A stretch of 64,000 nt of DNA from Faecalicatena_A orotica (GTDB lineage: Bacteria > Bacillota > Clostridia > Lachnospirales > Lachnospiraceae). The DNA is taken from NCBI RefSeq assembly GCF_040545875.1, contig NZ_JBEPMR010000005.1, one strand, 5' to 3'. This document shows, in pieces, positions 18,076 through 26,552 of this stretch. The notes below the pieces were generated by a model. It saw only the letters and a list, made by a program, of their open reading frames with translations. It had not been told where the DNA came from and did no database searches. Numbering within the stretch: the first letter of the stretch is position 1; every line of letters starts with the position of its first letter. The position numbers and the translations under genes are program-made.

Positions 18076-19134
18076 ATGGAAAAATTAGTTCTTTTTCCCT
18101 TAAATGAAGATACGGAAGTTTTAATAAATAATCTAAGAAACAGTGAGCAATATCAGACAGTAGCAGTAGCCAGTTATTATGAAGATAAAAAAAGACTTGA
18201 ACTACTGCAGAAAAAAAACTCTTTCTATTGTAGTACTGATTTTGAAAAGTGCCTTGGAGAAGCGGATGCTGTAGTATTTGCAGAAAACACGATGGAGTAT
18301 GACTATGAGGGGTATAAGGAAAGAATAAATCAGGCTCAAAAGTCCATGAAAAAAATTTATATTAGTGTTGCATTATTAGAAAAATTGGGGCTTGATATAG
18401 AAATAGATAATTTTAATATATTACAAGAAAAGTCTTTACCACAAGATTTGGGAGAAACAAAGATTAAGGAAATAGATATTCCTATAATATCTATTATGGG
18501 AATGGGAGAAAACTGTGATAAGTTTAATCTGCAGGTGAAGGCAAAGGAAGTGATAGAAAAAAAGGGGTATAATGTATTAGCAATTTCTTCAAATGTTCTT
18601 GGGAAGTTTCTGGGAATGGAAGTATTACCGGGATTCTTATATTCTAAAAATATGTCCTATCCAGAAAAAATCAAGTATTTTAATGTATGGGTTTATCAGT
18701 TACAGAAACAAAAGAAAGCAGATGTGATTCTCTTGGGATGTCCAAGTGGAATTTCAGAGTTTGAGGATTATGAAACCAACTTTTATGCCGAAATTCCTTT
18801 AATCATTTCTAAAGCTATTAGTATAGATGCTGGCTTACTTACCTTATATGCCAATATGGGACAAAATGCTGAAACTATTAAGAAATTAAGTGATTTTTTA
18901 ATGGTTAGGTTTGATACCGAGGTGAAAGAATTTGTAGTTTCAAAACAGTATTTTAAGGCTGATTATGAATGTCAAAGGATAAGATATTATAAAATATGTG
19001 AAAGGGATGATTCCCAATTTAACATAAATGATACGACAGGATATCATATTTCTTATATTGAGAATGATTTAGAAGTTGAAGATCAAGTTAAAGCAATAAT
19101 AAATAAATTAGAAAACAATTTTCATGTAATTTAA
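18076..19134 (+). CDS. Peptide maturation system protein (TIGR04066-like)
   Basis: A 352-residue cytoplasmic protein, probable partner of the radical SAM maturase. Its first ~110 residues look like a Rossmann-type domain (KLVLFPLNEDTEVLINNL). After about residue 145 a second domain begins with IPIISIMGMGENCDKFNLQ, which has the shape of a P-loop with a degenerate GKS/T, and KADVILLGCPSGISEF resembles a Walker B strand. No membrane segment. The start at 18076 is set by GAGGAGG immediately upstream. Function unknown; proteins of this kind are found beside Clo7bot-type precursors. Confidence 0.75.
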   Translation: MEKLVLFPLNEDTEVLINNLRNSEQYQTVAVASYYEDKKRLELLQKKNSFYCSTDFEKCLGEADAVVFAENTMEYDYEGYKERINQAQKSMKKIYISVALLEKLGLDIEIDNFNILQEKSLPQDLGETKIKEIDIPIISIMGMGENCDKFNLQVKAKEVIEKKGYNVLAISSNVLGKFLGMEVLPGFLYSKNMSYPEKIKYFNVWVYQLQKQKKADVILLGCPSGISEFEDYETNFYAEIPLIISKAISIDAGLLTLYANMGQNAETIKKLSDFLMVRFDTEVKEFVVSKQYFKADYECQRIRYYKICERDDSQFNINDTTGYHISYIENDLEVEDQVKAIINKLENNFHVI

Positions 19135-19146
19135 GTGAGGAGAGGC

Positions 19147-19371
19147 ATGGATAAATTATTGAGAAATGTAATATTGAAGTATTCAGGTATTGCATTGGAA
19201 AGTGATAAGCAAAATTTGCTGGATTTGCCCGTTTATGAGGAAGTTTGGGTATATATAATTATTGAATTGGAAGAGAAACATAAATTACCTATGCTGCAGG
19301 TGATGGAGGAGATTAATAGTAGTGAGTTTAATTTAGAAACTATATGTAAAAAATTAGAGTTGGCTTCCTAA
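19147..19371 (+). CDS. Acyl-carrier-related protein of the peptide maturation system
   Basis: A 74-residue helical protein resembling an acyl carrier protein in size and helix pattern (DKLLRNVILKYSG, then YEEVWVYIIIELEEKH). The Asp-Ser-Leu motif that would carry phosphopantetheine is missing. It therefore probably serves as a small binding or scaffold partner. Annotated family members occur in Clo7bot clusters. GTGAGGAGAGGC is the ribosome binding site of the ATG at 19147. The gene starts 12 bp after its upstream neighbour. Confidence 0.7.
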   Translation: MDKLLRNVILKYSGIALESDKQNLLDLPVYEEVWVYIIIELEEKHKLPMLQVMEEINSSEFNLETICKKLELAS

Positions 19372-19479
19372 TAAAAAAATTAAAAAACAGTGAAACTCGT
19401 ATATAGAGCCAGTGTTGCAGAAATTAATTCTCCTAGTACGAAAGGAGGTTAATAATATTAGGGAAGGAGGTAAAATATA

Positions 19480-19653
19480 ATGAAGAAACTCGAAAAAAAG
19501 TTCAGAAAACATCGTTATACAATTGAGTCATTTGATTGTTCGTGCGGATGTCCATGTCCTTGCAATTATTGTGCTGCAACATATGTAGCACAGCGTAATG
19601 CTGATAAAAATAGGATTTATAATGCGGCAGATAATGCTATAATGGCTTCCTAA
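19480..19653 (+). CDS. Cys-rich RiPP precursor peptide (Clo7bot type)
   Basis: A 57-residue peptide too short for routine ORF calling. A basic leader (MKKLEKKFRKHRYTIESF) is followed by a Cys-rich core DCSCGCPCPCNYCAA with six cysteines at 20, 22, 24, 26, 28 and 31. An Asn/Ala-rich tail ending in AIMAS comes next. AAGGAGG lies 9 bases before the ATG, and a second AAAGGAGG sits 20 bases further upstream. The alternating C-x pattern and the adjacent ccpM-like maturase match the Clo7bot family of putative bacteriocins. The true leader/core boundary and modification are unknown. Confidence 0.88.
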   Translation: MKKLEKKFRKHRYTIESFDCSCGCPCPCNYCAATYVAQRNADKNRIYNAADNAIMAS

Positions 19654-19688
19654 TGTCTCACCAGATTTTAACTTATGTATTTGTAAAG

Positions 19689-19724
19689 AAGGTTGTCTAA
19701 TACGTATATGTATTAGACAACTTT
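19689..19724 (+). terminator. Terminator of the Cys-rich peptide operon
   Basis: A 12-bp perfect stem (GTTGTCTAATAC / GTATTAGACAAC) with a 6-nt loop, followed by TTTAATAGT. It closes the maturase-to-precursor operon just before the lipoprotein gene. Confidence 0.75.
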
Positions 19725-19802
19725 AATAGTATTACTCAAAACAAAGTAAAAATAGCTAGATGAAATGGAAAGGGAATAACTTCGCTTGAGAGGAGGACTG
19801 TT

Positions 19803-21329
19803 ATGAAAAAAGTAGTTTTATTAATCATGATGTTATGTATGGCACTTACGGGGTGCCAAAAAACACCTGATAAAAGCTCTGTAGTCAGTAAAGCAGATGG
19901 GTTGAGTGAAGATGTGATTGCAGAACCTCTGGCAAACGGCGAAAAGAGAACCCTAGATAATCCCGAGCACTGGAAGATTAATGATAAGAGAAGCAATAAC
20001 AGGGTAACGATTTCTGCTGATTTAGAATTGGGGAAGATAGAAACAGGAAACCTTCCGGTTATAGAGATGAAAAATCATGAATTAGAGCAGAAAGAGCTGG
20101 AAAAATTAGTTTTATATTTTTCTGGGAATAACGATTTATATGTGCAGCAAATTTATACCAAAGACATTTACCAGAAAGTGATAGACCGGATAGAGAATAA
20201 AGAAGGTACCTATGGAGACACAACCATGTGGACTTCTCATCAGGAATTGAAAGAGGCATTAAAGACGGCCATCAAACTAGCTCCGGATATTCTGGCGGAA
20301 CCAAAAAAGGCGGAAATAAAGTTTCAAAAGATAATAGATAACCCGGCATTTACAGCCGCACAAGGTTGGGCAGGCGGTAAAAAAGATGAACAAGATTCTG
20401 ATGCGAAGAATTATTTTTCTGTTGACGTAGGGAGAGAGATGACGGCGCATATCGATGCAGAGCGCTATGACTCAAAGCTCGGAAACAGTAGTAAGTTCAG
20501 TTGGATGCAGGGAGCAGATATTGTAGAAGCGGCTACGATACAGAAATATAAGATGCAATGTAAGTATCAAAATGATGCAGGGTTGGATACATCAGGTTAT
20601 ACAGAAGGATACAGCGCTTTATTAAGTCAGTACGATGCGTGTTTAGATCAACCGGGGATTGAAGAGGAGGAGGGAAAAAAGCAGGCAGAGCAGGTTTTAC
20701 AAGATTTAAATATTACGGATATGGTATGTTCCTCATCTGAAAAGATTCTGTGGTTCCCTAAAGGAGCATTTCCGGAGAGAGACTCTCTGGGATTTTGGTC
20801 AGACCATTTATGGCTGGGAAATCTGGAAGAGGCAGAAACAGGATATCAATATATTTTTTCAGCTAATATAGAAGGAATCCCTGTAAAGCAGGTGTACGGG
20901 ACTATTTCAGAAAAAACAATAGAAAGTTATACCCCTCCATTTCCAGTTGAAGAAATCACAATCACTGTGACGAAGGGGGGAATTAGGAGTTTTGATTGGC
21001 AAGGAATGACTGAAGAAGTCGAGCAAATAGCTGAGAATACAGAATTGCTGTCTTTTGAAACAATACAGAATCAACTGTTGGATCAAATTTTCTATTGGTA
21101 TTCCCAACAGGGACAGCCGGTAAATGATACCACATTATTTAATTACCAGATAATAAGTACAGAATTAGAATACACATATATTCCGGCTTACAAAGAGCCC
21201 AAAAATGCATGGCTTGTTCCAGTATGGGTCTTCACGGTAAAAGAAAGTGCTGGGGAAGTGGAAACAGTACAGAACTTAAGCTTTGTGTTGAGTGCCTTGG
21301 ATGGCGGTGTGGTAGGCAGGACAGACTAA
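19803..21329 (+). CDS. DUF6034-like lipoprotein, paralogue 1
   Basis: A 508-residue exported lipoprotein. Signal peptide MKKVVLLIMMLCMALTGC ends in lipobox ALTGC with Cys-18. The mature protein has no motif I can assign to an enzyme; it resembles the family annotated DUF6034, which I recall only as of unknown function. GAGAGGAGG precedes the ATG. It follows the Cys-rich precursor on the same strand, after a terminator. A full-length paralogue (27333-28860) and a fragment (24572-24810) lie in the same island. A surface role such as peptide sensing or immunity is a guess from position. Confidence 0.75.
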   Translation: MKKVVLLIMMLCMALTGCQKTPDKSSVVSKADGLSEDVIAEPLANGEKRTLDNPEHWKINDKRSNNRVTISADLELGKIETGNLPVIEMKNHELEQKELEKLVLYFSGNNDLYVQQIYTKDIYQKVIDRIENKEGTYGDTTMWTSHQELKEALKTAIKLAPDILAEPKKAEIKFQKIIDNPAFTAAQGWAGGKKDEQDSDAKNYFSVDVGREMTAHIDAERYDSKLGNSSKFSWMQGADIVEAATIQKYKMQCKYQNDAGLDTSGYTEGYSALLSQYDACLDQPGIEEEEGKKQAEQVLQDLNITDMVCSSSEKILWFPKGAFPERDSLGFWSDHLWLGNLEEAETGYQYIFSANIEGIPVKQVYGTISEKTIESYTPPFPVEEITITVTKGGIRSFDWQGMTEEVEQIAENTELLSFETIQNQLLDQIFYWYSQQGQPVNDTTLFNYQIISTELEYTYIPAYKEPKNAWLVPVWVFTVKESAGEVETVQNLSFVLSALDGGVVGRTD

Positions 21330-21371
21330 TAAAAGATTAAAATGGGGTCAATGGGTCTGGCTTAATCAAAT

Positions 21372-21578
21372 CTATTTTTTCCCTTCAAGTACATAGGACA
21401 TCTCTTTCTGATGATCGGGGCCTACGTTGTACCAGGTTGTAACATACTCATAATCACCGGCCCTAAAGTCATCGATAATCTATGAAAGCTGTTCTTCTGA
21501 CGGCTTGCGACCCCCGCAGGATACAGAGAAAAAAGCGGTCAGAAGAAATAGAAATATGACAAGCCGCTGTTCTATCAG
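21372..21578 (-). pseudogene. Small lipoprotein gene broken by one stop codon
   Basis: Read on the minus strand this encodes a hydrophobic signal peptide RLVIFLFLLTAFFSVSCGG with a clear lipobox. SEEQLS, then TAG (21480-21482), then IIDDFRAGDYEYVTTWYN follow, running to a normal stop. No ATG or good ribosome binding site is left at its start, which abuts the ABC exporter stop codon. Coding-like sequence on both sides of the TAG indicates a recent or read-through-disrupted small lipoprotein. Confidence 0.6.
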
Positions 21579-21588
21579 ACAATTTTGA

Positions 21589-23280
21589 TCAGATCTCTCC
21601 TTCCATCAGCTCCAGCCGCCCTTCCGCAAGCCTGTACACCATTTCCACTCCTTCCAGTTCTTCATATCTGTGTGTAATAAATATGACTGTCTTATCCTTC
21701 AATTCCCCGCACACCAGATTCATCAGGACTTTATCGGATTCCCTGTCAAAACCTGATGTTGCTTCATCCAGAAGTAATATATCGGCTTTTTTCAATATCG
21801 CACGTGCAACCGCCACCTTCTGTTTCTCACCACCTGAAAGTTTTGCTCCATCCTGACCTGCCCGCTGCATGAACCCGTCATCCAGCTTTTCAATGAATGT
21901 GATTGCACCGCTTTTGATACATGCATCAACCACGTCTTCGTGTGATGCCGTCCCACCGATATTCACGTTTTCCTCTATTGTTCCCTGAAAGAGGTATGGC
22001 TTCTGGCTTACTACTGCAATCCTGTTCCTGATTATCTTAGGTTCCAGATTCTCGGTCGGAATCCCCCAGAATTTTATCTCGCCTTTCTCCGGGTGATAAA
22101 AACCCAGAATCAAATCCAACAGTGTTGACTTCCCACTCCCGTTTTCTCCGATAACCGCGATCCTGTCCCCCCGCTGCACCGTCAAATTCACACCGCTTAA
22201 GATAGGGGTGCCTTCTTTGTACCCAAATATCACATCCTTCAGTTCCAGAACAGGTACTTCTGCGTCCTTATCAAACCTGCTTAAACTCCCCGCATGTTCC
22301 CCACCTTCTTCCGGCTGCTCTAGAAATTCAAAAAATCGTTTCGCAGATGGCTTAATCTGCGCAAAGTAATATTTGATATTGATCAAAAAAGTGATCGGGT
22401 TAACAACATATGCACTGTATGTCATAAACGCAAATGCTCCGCCAATTGTAAACTCTCCTCTCACAATCAAAAGACCGCCTGATATATAGAGAGCAGCATT
22501 CATCAGGGCATCCAGCATAGACACACTAAACGTCCTGTATTCATCCAGCATCATGTTTTCCCTGTAAGAATCCATCATCTTTCCCTGCAATTTTTCAAAA
22601 TCCGCATTCTTTATACGAAACAAGTCCCAGAGCTTCATTTCCCGTATACCATTAATGCAGTCACCCAGCCAGCCGAAGAACACCCGGTTATTTTCTATCA
22701 GGCGTTCAAAAGCTAAATTCTTTTTTCTGGAAAAATAGAGTACCACCAGAAATTTTACGGGGATCAGCAGTGTAATCATCAGTGCCAGTTTCCAGTCCAG
22801 TATCGATAATCCCACGATTCCTCCCACAATCTGCAGAATAGAAGAGATGGAAAATGTCGTAATCTGGTCTGCCACAGAAGCCACATTGCTGATATCACTG
22901 CCGATCGTGTTTGCAATCTCCGCACTTCCTTTTTCATCATAATAACCAATATTCAGAGTGTCCATTTTCCAATACGCTTCTCTGTAAAGGGAAAATGTCA
23001 ACCCGTTATGTATATTGGAAAAAAGTCGTGTCTGTATCACTTCTGTCACTTGGACAATCACGGAGATGCCGACCAGCACTCCTGAGAAAATAAGAATGCA
23101 CTCCATATCTTTCGCTACCATCCCCTGGTCTGTTATCCTTCGGATAACCAGCGGCTGTAAAAAAGTCATAAATGAAGTGCAAACTAAACATATGAAAATA
23201 CCCGGGAAATACTTTTTGTATGCGAGAAGCAGCCCGCAGACCCGCCTCCAGATTTTACTGTCATTCTTCCTTTTTTCCAT
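21589..23280 (-). CDS. ABC exporter, fused membrane and ATPase domains
   Basis: A 563-residue half-transporter of the MsbA/LanT-like exporter class. About six membrane segments occupy residues 1-310, followed by an ATPase with Walker A GENGSGKST, signature LSGGEKQK, Walker B ILLLDEATS and the H-loop THR. There is no N-terminal C39 leader peptidase, so any exported peptide would need a separate protease. The S8 protease gene immediately upstream (23359-24507) could supply that. The start at 23280 is preferred because AAAGGAGA precedes it. It probably exports one of the peptides of this island; which one is not clear. Confidence 0.86.
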   Translation of the reverse strand: MEKRKNDSKIWRRVCGLLLAYKKYFPGIFICLVCTSFMTFLQPLVIRRITDQGMVAKDMECILIFSGVLVGISVIVQVTEVIQTRLFSNIHNGLTFSLYREAYWKMDTLNIGYYDEKGSAEIANTIGSDISNVASVADQITTFSISSILQIVGGIVGLSILDWKLALMITLLIPVKFLVVLYFSRKKNLAFERLIENNRVFFGWLGDCINGIREMKLWDLFRIKNADFEKLQGKMMDSYRENMMLDEYRTFSVSMLDALMNAALYISGGLLIVRGEFTIGGAFAFMTYSAYVVNPITFLINIKYYFAQIKPSAKRFFEFLEQPEEGGEHAGSLSRFDKDAEVPVLELKDVIFGYKEGTPILSGVNLTVQRGDRIAVIGENGSGKSTLLDLILGFYHPEKGEIKFWGIPTENLEPKIIRNRIAVVSQKPYLFQGTIEENVNIGGTASHEDVVDACIKSGAITFIEKLDDGFMQRAGQDGAKLSGGEKQKVAVARAILKKADILLLDEATSGFDRESDKVLMNLVCGELKDKTVIFITHRYEELEGVEMVYRLAEGRLELMEGEI

Positions 23281-23358
23281 ATTTTTTCTTTCTCCTTTTA
23301 TCTCCATGCCCGGTATTTTAATTACTTGCCGTTTGGAACACCAGAGTGTGTTTGATAC

Positions 23359-24507
23359 TTAAAAATACTGGCAGATAATACCCCCTATTTCTTCTGCCTT
23401 TCCGGCTGTCCTTTGCAGTCCCTTGGCCGTGATCGTATAAGAGCCGCTGTCATGTGAGATAAACATATCTATTTCGGATTTTTCAGCCTCGCTGCAGGTC
23501 TTTACAGATAAATAATCCAAAAAAATAATATCCGGTTTGTATATAACATCCACTGTATGGAGAATCTGCCCAAGAGGACGGTCCTTTCCGCCATAGTATT
23601 CTATTGGGATTGCACCAGAATCCACCACCTTTTCCTGCAGTAGCAATGACTGAAAGCCTTTTCCTTCAAATTCATCCGTCAGCATCCTCATCTCCGTGCG
23701 GCATCCTCTCCCGGCAATCACTGGTATCTCTAGACTCTCATCGTTTTCAGCCTGGGACATTCTCCTGCCATTTCGCATGTCGGTTTTAGGAATGACACAA
23801 TCTATCTTATCCTGATACTCACGGCCCGTTACAGCATTTTTTTCCAGATATTCTAAGACAGTGTCAATCCCCGCCTTCTGGTTTTCACATAAAACTTTTG
23901 CTGCATACCCTGTAATAACAGGCGCCGCATAGCTGTTGGAACGCTGATCACCACCCCCGCCCCACCAGTGTGCTACGATCGAATTCTCACGACCATAGCC
24001 TGCCTGTTCCTGAAACAGGAACTGGTTATCTTCCAATATCCCCTCCCGGTCCTGACGCACCCCAAACACTCCCGGAAATGCAGCTGGATATGTCCTGATA
24101 TTACGGTTATGATACGCCGCAACAATTATCACGTTCTGGTCCAGCAAGCTTCTTACCCGTTCCTCTAATGGTTTTTTATCAAAGTAATGCACTGTGCCGA
24201 GACTTAAATGTATCAGCTTCACCCCCTGTTGTGCACACCAGTCCAACGCTTCCAGCAATTTTAAGAGGTCTGTCGTCCCGTCCGGCTGCATTGCCGTCAA
24301 ATCAAGAAAATACGCGTCCGGGCATATCCCGCAGATGATCTTTGCACAAACTGTACCATGTACACAGGACGACCGCCTGTGTCGAACCTCCGTTTTCTTC
24401 TGGGCCTCAGCAAAGAAGTCTACTCTCGTAGAAATCCTGCCATTTAGAACCCCTTCCTCGTAAATTCCGCTGTCAATCACAGCAATCTTAATCTTCTTTT
24501 CTTTCAT
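23359..24507 (-). CDS. Subtilisin-like (S8) protease with extra C-terminal domain
   Basis: A 382-residue protease without signal peptide, so cytoplasmic unless exported otherwise. The S8 triad is visible: D12 in AVIDSGI, H50 in CVHGTVCA and S192 in NSYAAPVITG; the oxyanion Asn is N134. The catalytic domain is short (about 250 residues). The last ~130 residues begin EIPVIAGRGCRTEMRML and include KPDIIFLDYLSV, which resembles the second domain of the TIGR04066-like protein at 18076. It is transcribed with the ABC exporter 78 bp downstream. A role as leader peptidase (LanP-like) for a peptide of this island is plausible. Confidence 0.82.
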   Translation of the reverse strand: MKEKKIKIAVIDSGIYEEGVLNGRISTRVDFFAEAQKKTEVRHRRSSCVHGTVCAKIICGICPDAYFLDLTAMQPDGTTDLLKLLEALDWCAQQGVKLIHLSLGTVHYFDKKPLEERVRSLLDQNVIIVAAYHNRNIRTYPAAFPGVFGVRQDREGILEDNQFLFQEQAGYGRENSIVAHWWGGGGDQRSNSYAAPVITGYAAKVLCENQKAGIDTVLEYLEKNAVTGREYQDKIDCVIPKTDMRNGRRMSQAENDESLEIPVIAGRGCRTEMRMLTDEFEGKGFQSLLLQEKVVDSGAIPIEYYGGKDRPLGQILHTVDVIYKPDIIFLDYLSVKTCSEAEKSEIDMFISHDSGSYTITAKGLQRTAGKAEEIGGIICQYF

Positions 24508-24571
24508 GCCCTTGCTATTCCTTTTCACTGCATTTATCTGTGCCGCTTTCGCCTGCTGAGTCAGATGATCA

Positions 24572-24810
24572 CTACCATGTAATTATCCTTCCATCCAGCG
24601 CATCAATTATATATGGCATCTCCTGATACACATTGCCATTCATACTTTGTTTTATCATAAAGAACCATGCCGGAACCAGCCAGACATTTTCCGGTTTCTC
24701 AAAAGCTGTAATATACGTATAGCCCAGCCTGACATTTGTCACCTCATAATCAAATGTTGACTAATCATTTTCAGGCTGTCCCATTGCCGTATAAAGATAA
24801 AAATTGACCC
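24572..24810 (-). pseudogene. C-terminal fragment of a third DUF6034-like lipoprotein
   Basis: The translated minus strand reads YTAMGQPEND-stop-STFDYEV and goes on to LGYTYITAFEKPENVWLVPA. This aligns without gaps to the last ~80 residues of the lipoproteins at 19803 and 27333, including the QP-D-FDY and EKPENVWLVPAWFF blocks. An in-frame TAG and the missing N-terminal 85% show that it is a relic. Confidence 0.85.
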
Positions 24811-24811
24811 T

Positions 24812-24925
24812 TTAGGGTCGCACGAACCAATAGTCTCCCGTTAGTTCCATCCCCGGGATTACAACCGTTTTGCCGTGCGTTTCTGCAAGATTCTCCATCC
24901 ATGCTTTGAAGTTTATATAACCAAC
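24812..24925 (-). pseudogene. Unidentified C-terminal gene fragment
   Basis: The 38 codons directly downstream of the LanF-like gene read VGYINFKAWMENLAETHG and finish GMELTGDYWFVRP-stop. The composition is protein-like, but there is no start codon and no family I recognise. It abuts the lipoprotein relic at 24810, so two broken gene ends are joined here. Confidence 0.3.
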
Positions 24926-24926
24926 T

Positions 24927-25568
24927 TCACTTCATCCGCGTCAATACCCCCGCGTCCATCTCACTGATTGTATCGCAAAGATACTCGATCTCCAGCATAT
25001 TATGCGCTGCAACCAGTATGGTCTTCCCCCGCCCCCTGATTTCATCGAACAAAGCACATACTTCCTCAGCCCCCCGTTTATCCAGTCCGTTAAACGGCTC
25101 ATCCAGAATCAGCAGTTCAGGATCTTCCATAATAGCCTGTGCAATGCCGAGACGTTCCCTCATCCCCAAAGAATACTGCCCCACTTTCTTCTTCGAGTCC
25201 GGATCAAGTCCTACTCTCCTGATTGATTCCCGCACCTCTTCATCCGTAATCAGCCTTTTCAGCGCCGCCAGCCGTTTCAGATTAGCAAACCCGCTGAGTC
25301 CCGGCAGAAATCCCGGACTCTCAATAATCATCCCCACAGATTCCGGGAAATCCACATCCTTACCAATCTGCCTTCCATCCACCCAGACAGCGCCCCCATC
25401 CGGTTTTAAGAATCCGCAGATACACTTAAACATAACCGTCTTTCCGGAGCCATTAAACCCCATGATTCCATGTATTTTCCCTTTTTCAAAACTATGTGTG
25501 ATTCCCTTCAGGACCTTCTCTTCTTTAAATGATTTCGATAGATTTTCCAGCCTTACCGCAATTTCCAT
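24927..25568 (-). CDS. ABC ATPase, LanF-like immunity component
   Basis: A 213-residue ATP-binding protein with Walker A GFNGSGKT, signature YSLGMRERLGIAQA and Walker B LLILDEPFNGLD. The short stand-alone ATPase followed upstream by two six-span permeases reproduces the LanFEG lantibiotic self-protection layout, located about 5 kb from the lanM gene. Bacitracin-type resistance ABC transporters look similar, so the substrate is inferred. AAAGGAGTGCGGG precedes the ATG at 25568. Confidence 0.78.
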   Translation of the reverse strand: MEIAVRLENLSKSFKEEKVLKGITHSFEKGKIHGIMGFNGSGKTVMFKCICGFLKPDGGAVWVDGRQIGKDVDFPESVGMIIESPGFLPGLSGFANLKRLAALKRLITDEEVRESIRRVGLDPDSKKKVGQYSLGMRERLGIAQAIMEDPELLILDEPFNGLDKRGAEEVCALFDEIRGRGKTILVAAHNMLEIEYLCDTISEMDAGVLTRMK

Positions 25569-25658
25569 CCCGCACTCCTTTCGCCTTGTATCGTTTTCAT
25601 TCTGCATCGCACTTATCCTTTATCACTGCCTGCCACGCTGCCCATACAATCATTCACA

Positions 25659-26552
25659 TCATTCGTTTACCTGAACAAATGAAAAATTATAACTTCGCAT
25701 TTTTCTTCCTGCCAGAAAAACCAGTATCGCAATCAGTCCCAGAAAGATTCCCGCACTCACCTGTATTCTCGGCAGGTAATCATAGCCAAAATTATGCATG
25801 GGAAATGTAGCATGATTCAATGGTGAGAGCCATCCGCACAACACATTTGCCCGATACTCCAGATTCCCCGTAAAATGGAAGATTCTTTGAAAAATTGATG
25901 GATTCAGAAGGAATCCATACAGATTCACAGCAAAAGCCCCCAGCACGCCTGCCGCATTCCCTCCCAGCAGATTCAAAAGCAGCATCAGAACCGCAATAAA
26001 GAGTGAGTACAGAAGCATAAGCAAAAAAACGACCGAAGCACAGTAATACGGTGTAGAGATTTCCATCGTTTTAATGGATACCGGAACAGTGATGTTCTCT
26101 CCCCCTCCATATCCAAACATCGCCGCCGTCTCACTCCACACATTTCCTGTAAAAGAAAAAGGTGCCCCCATAATCCCCAATACAGCCAGCAAAAAGAGAT
26201 TATAAATAACTGTTGCCAGAACCACATAAATCACCTGCCCTGCCAGCCATACACTCCGCTTTGTCCGGACCAGCCAGTATGGTGTAACCTGACTCACAAA
26301 CGGCATATCCGCAAACAGCAGTACCAGAAGAAGCGAGGAAAGCATCACCGAAGCAGCATCCCCGTAAGTCCAGATAAAGGGCTCCAGTATCTGCAGAATG
26401 GATTCATACTGCACAGCATGCGAAATGACCTGATTTGAAAGCATCAGGCAGAGAACCAGCGCCAAAATAAATGACATCCAGATTCGCGGGCTCCGCTTCC
26501 ATCCGGAGAAGTTCTGTCCCGCGATTTGAAAAGCTTGTCTAATATCACGCAT
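25659..26552 (-). CDS. ABC-2 type permease, LanG/LanE-like
   Basis: A 297-residue membrane protein with about six hydrophobic spans (for example MSFILALVLCLMLSN near residue 27 and GIFLGLIAILVFLAG near the end). It has no conserved enzymatic motif. It overlaps the upstream permease gene by 8 bp and precedes the ATPase gene, forming a three-gene transporter. It probably forms the membrane channel with its neighbour. Confidence 0.75.
   Translation of the reverse strand: MRDIRQAFQIAGQNFSGWKRSPRIWMSFILALVLCLMLSNQVISHAVQYESILQILEPFIWTYGDAASVMLSSLLLVLLFADMPFVSQVTPYWLVRTKRSVWLAGQVIYVVLATVIYNLFLLAVLGIMGAPFSFTGNVWSETAAMFGYGGGENITVPVSIKTMEISTPYYCASVVFLLMLLYSLFIAVLMLLLNLLGGNAAGVLGAFAVNLYGFLLNPSIFQRIFHFTGNLEYRANVLCGWLSPLNHATFPMHNFGYDYLPRIQVSAGIFLGLIAILVFLAGRKMRSYNFSFVQVNE

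Noticed and set aside
25018..25674. 218-codon plus-strand frame over the LanF-like gene
   Set aside because: Antisense shadow of an ATPase with all Walker motifs on the other strand.
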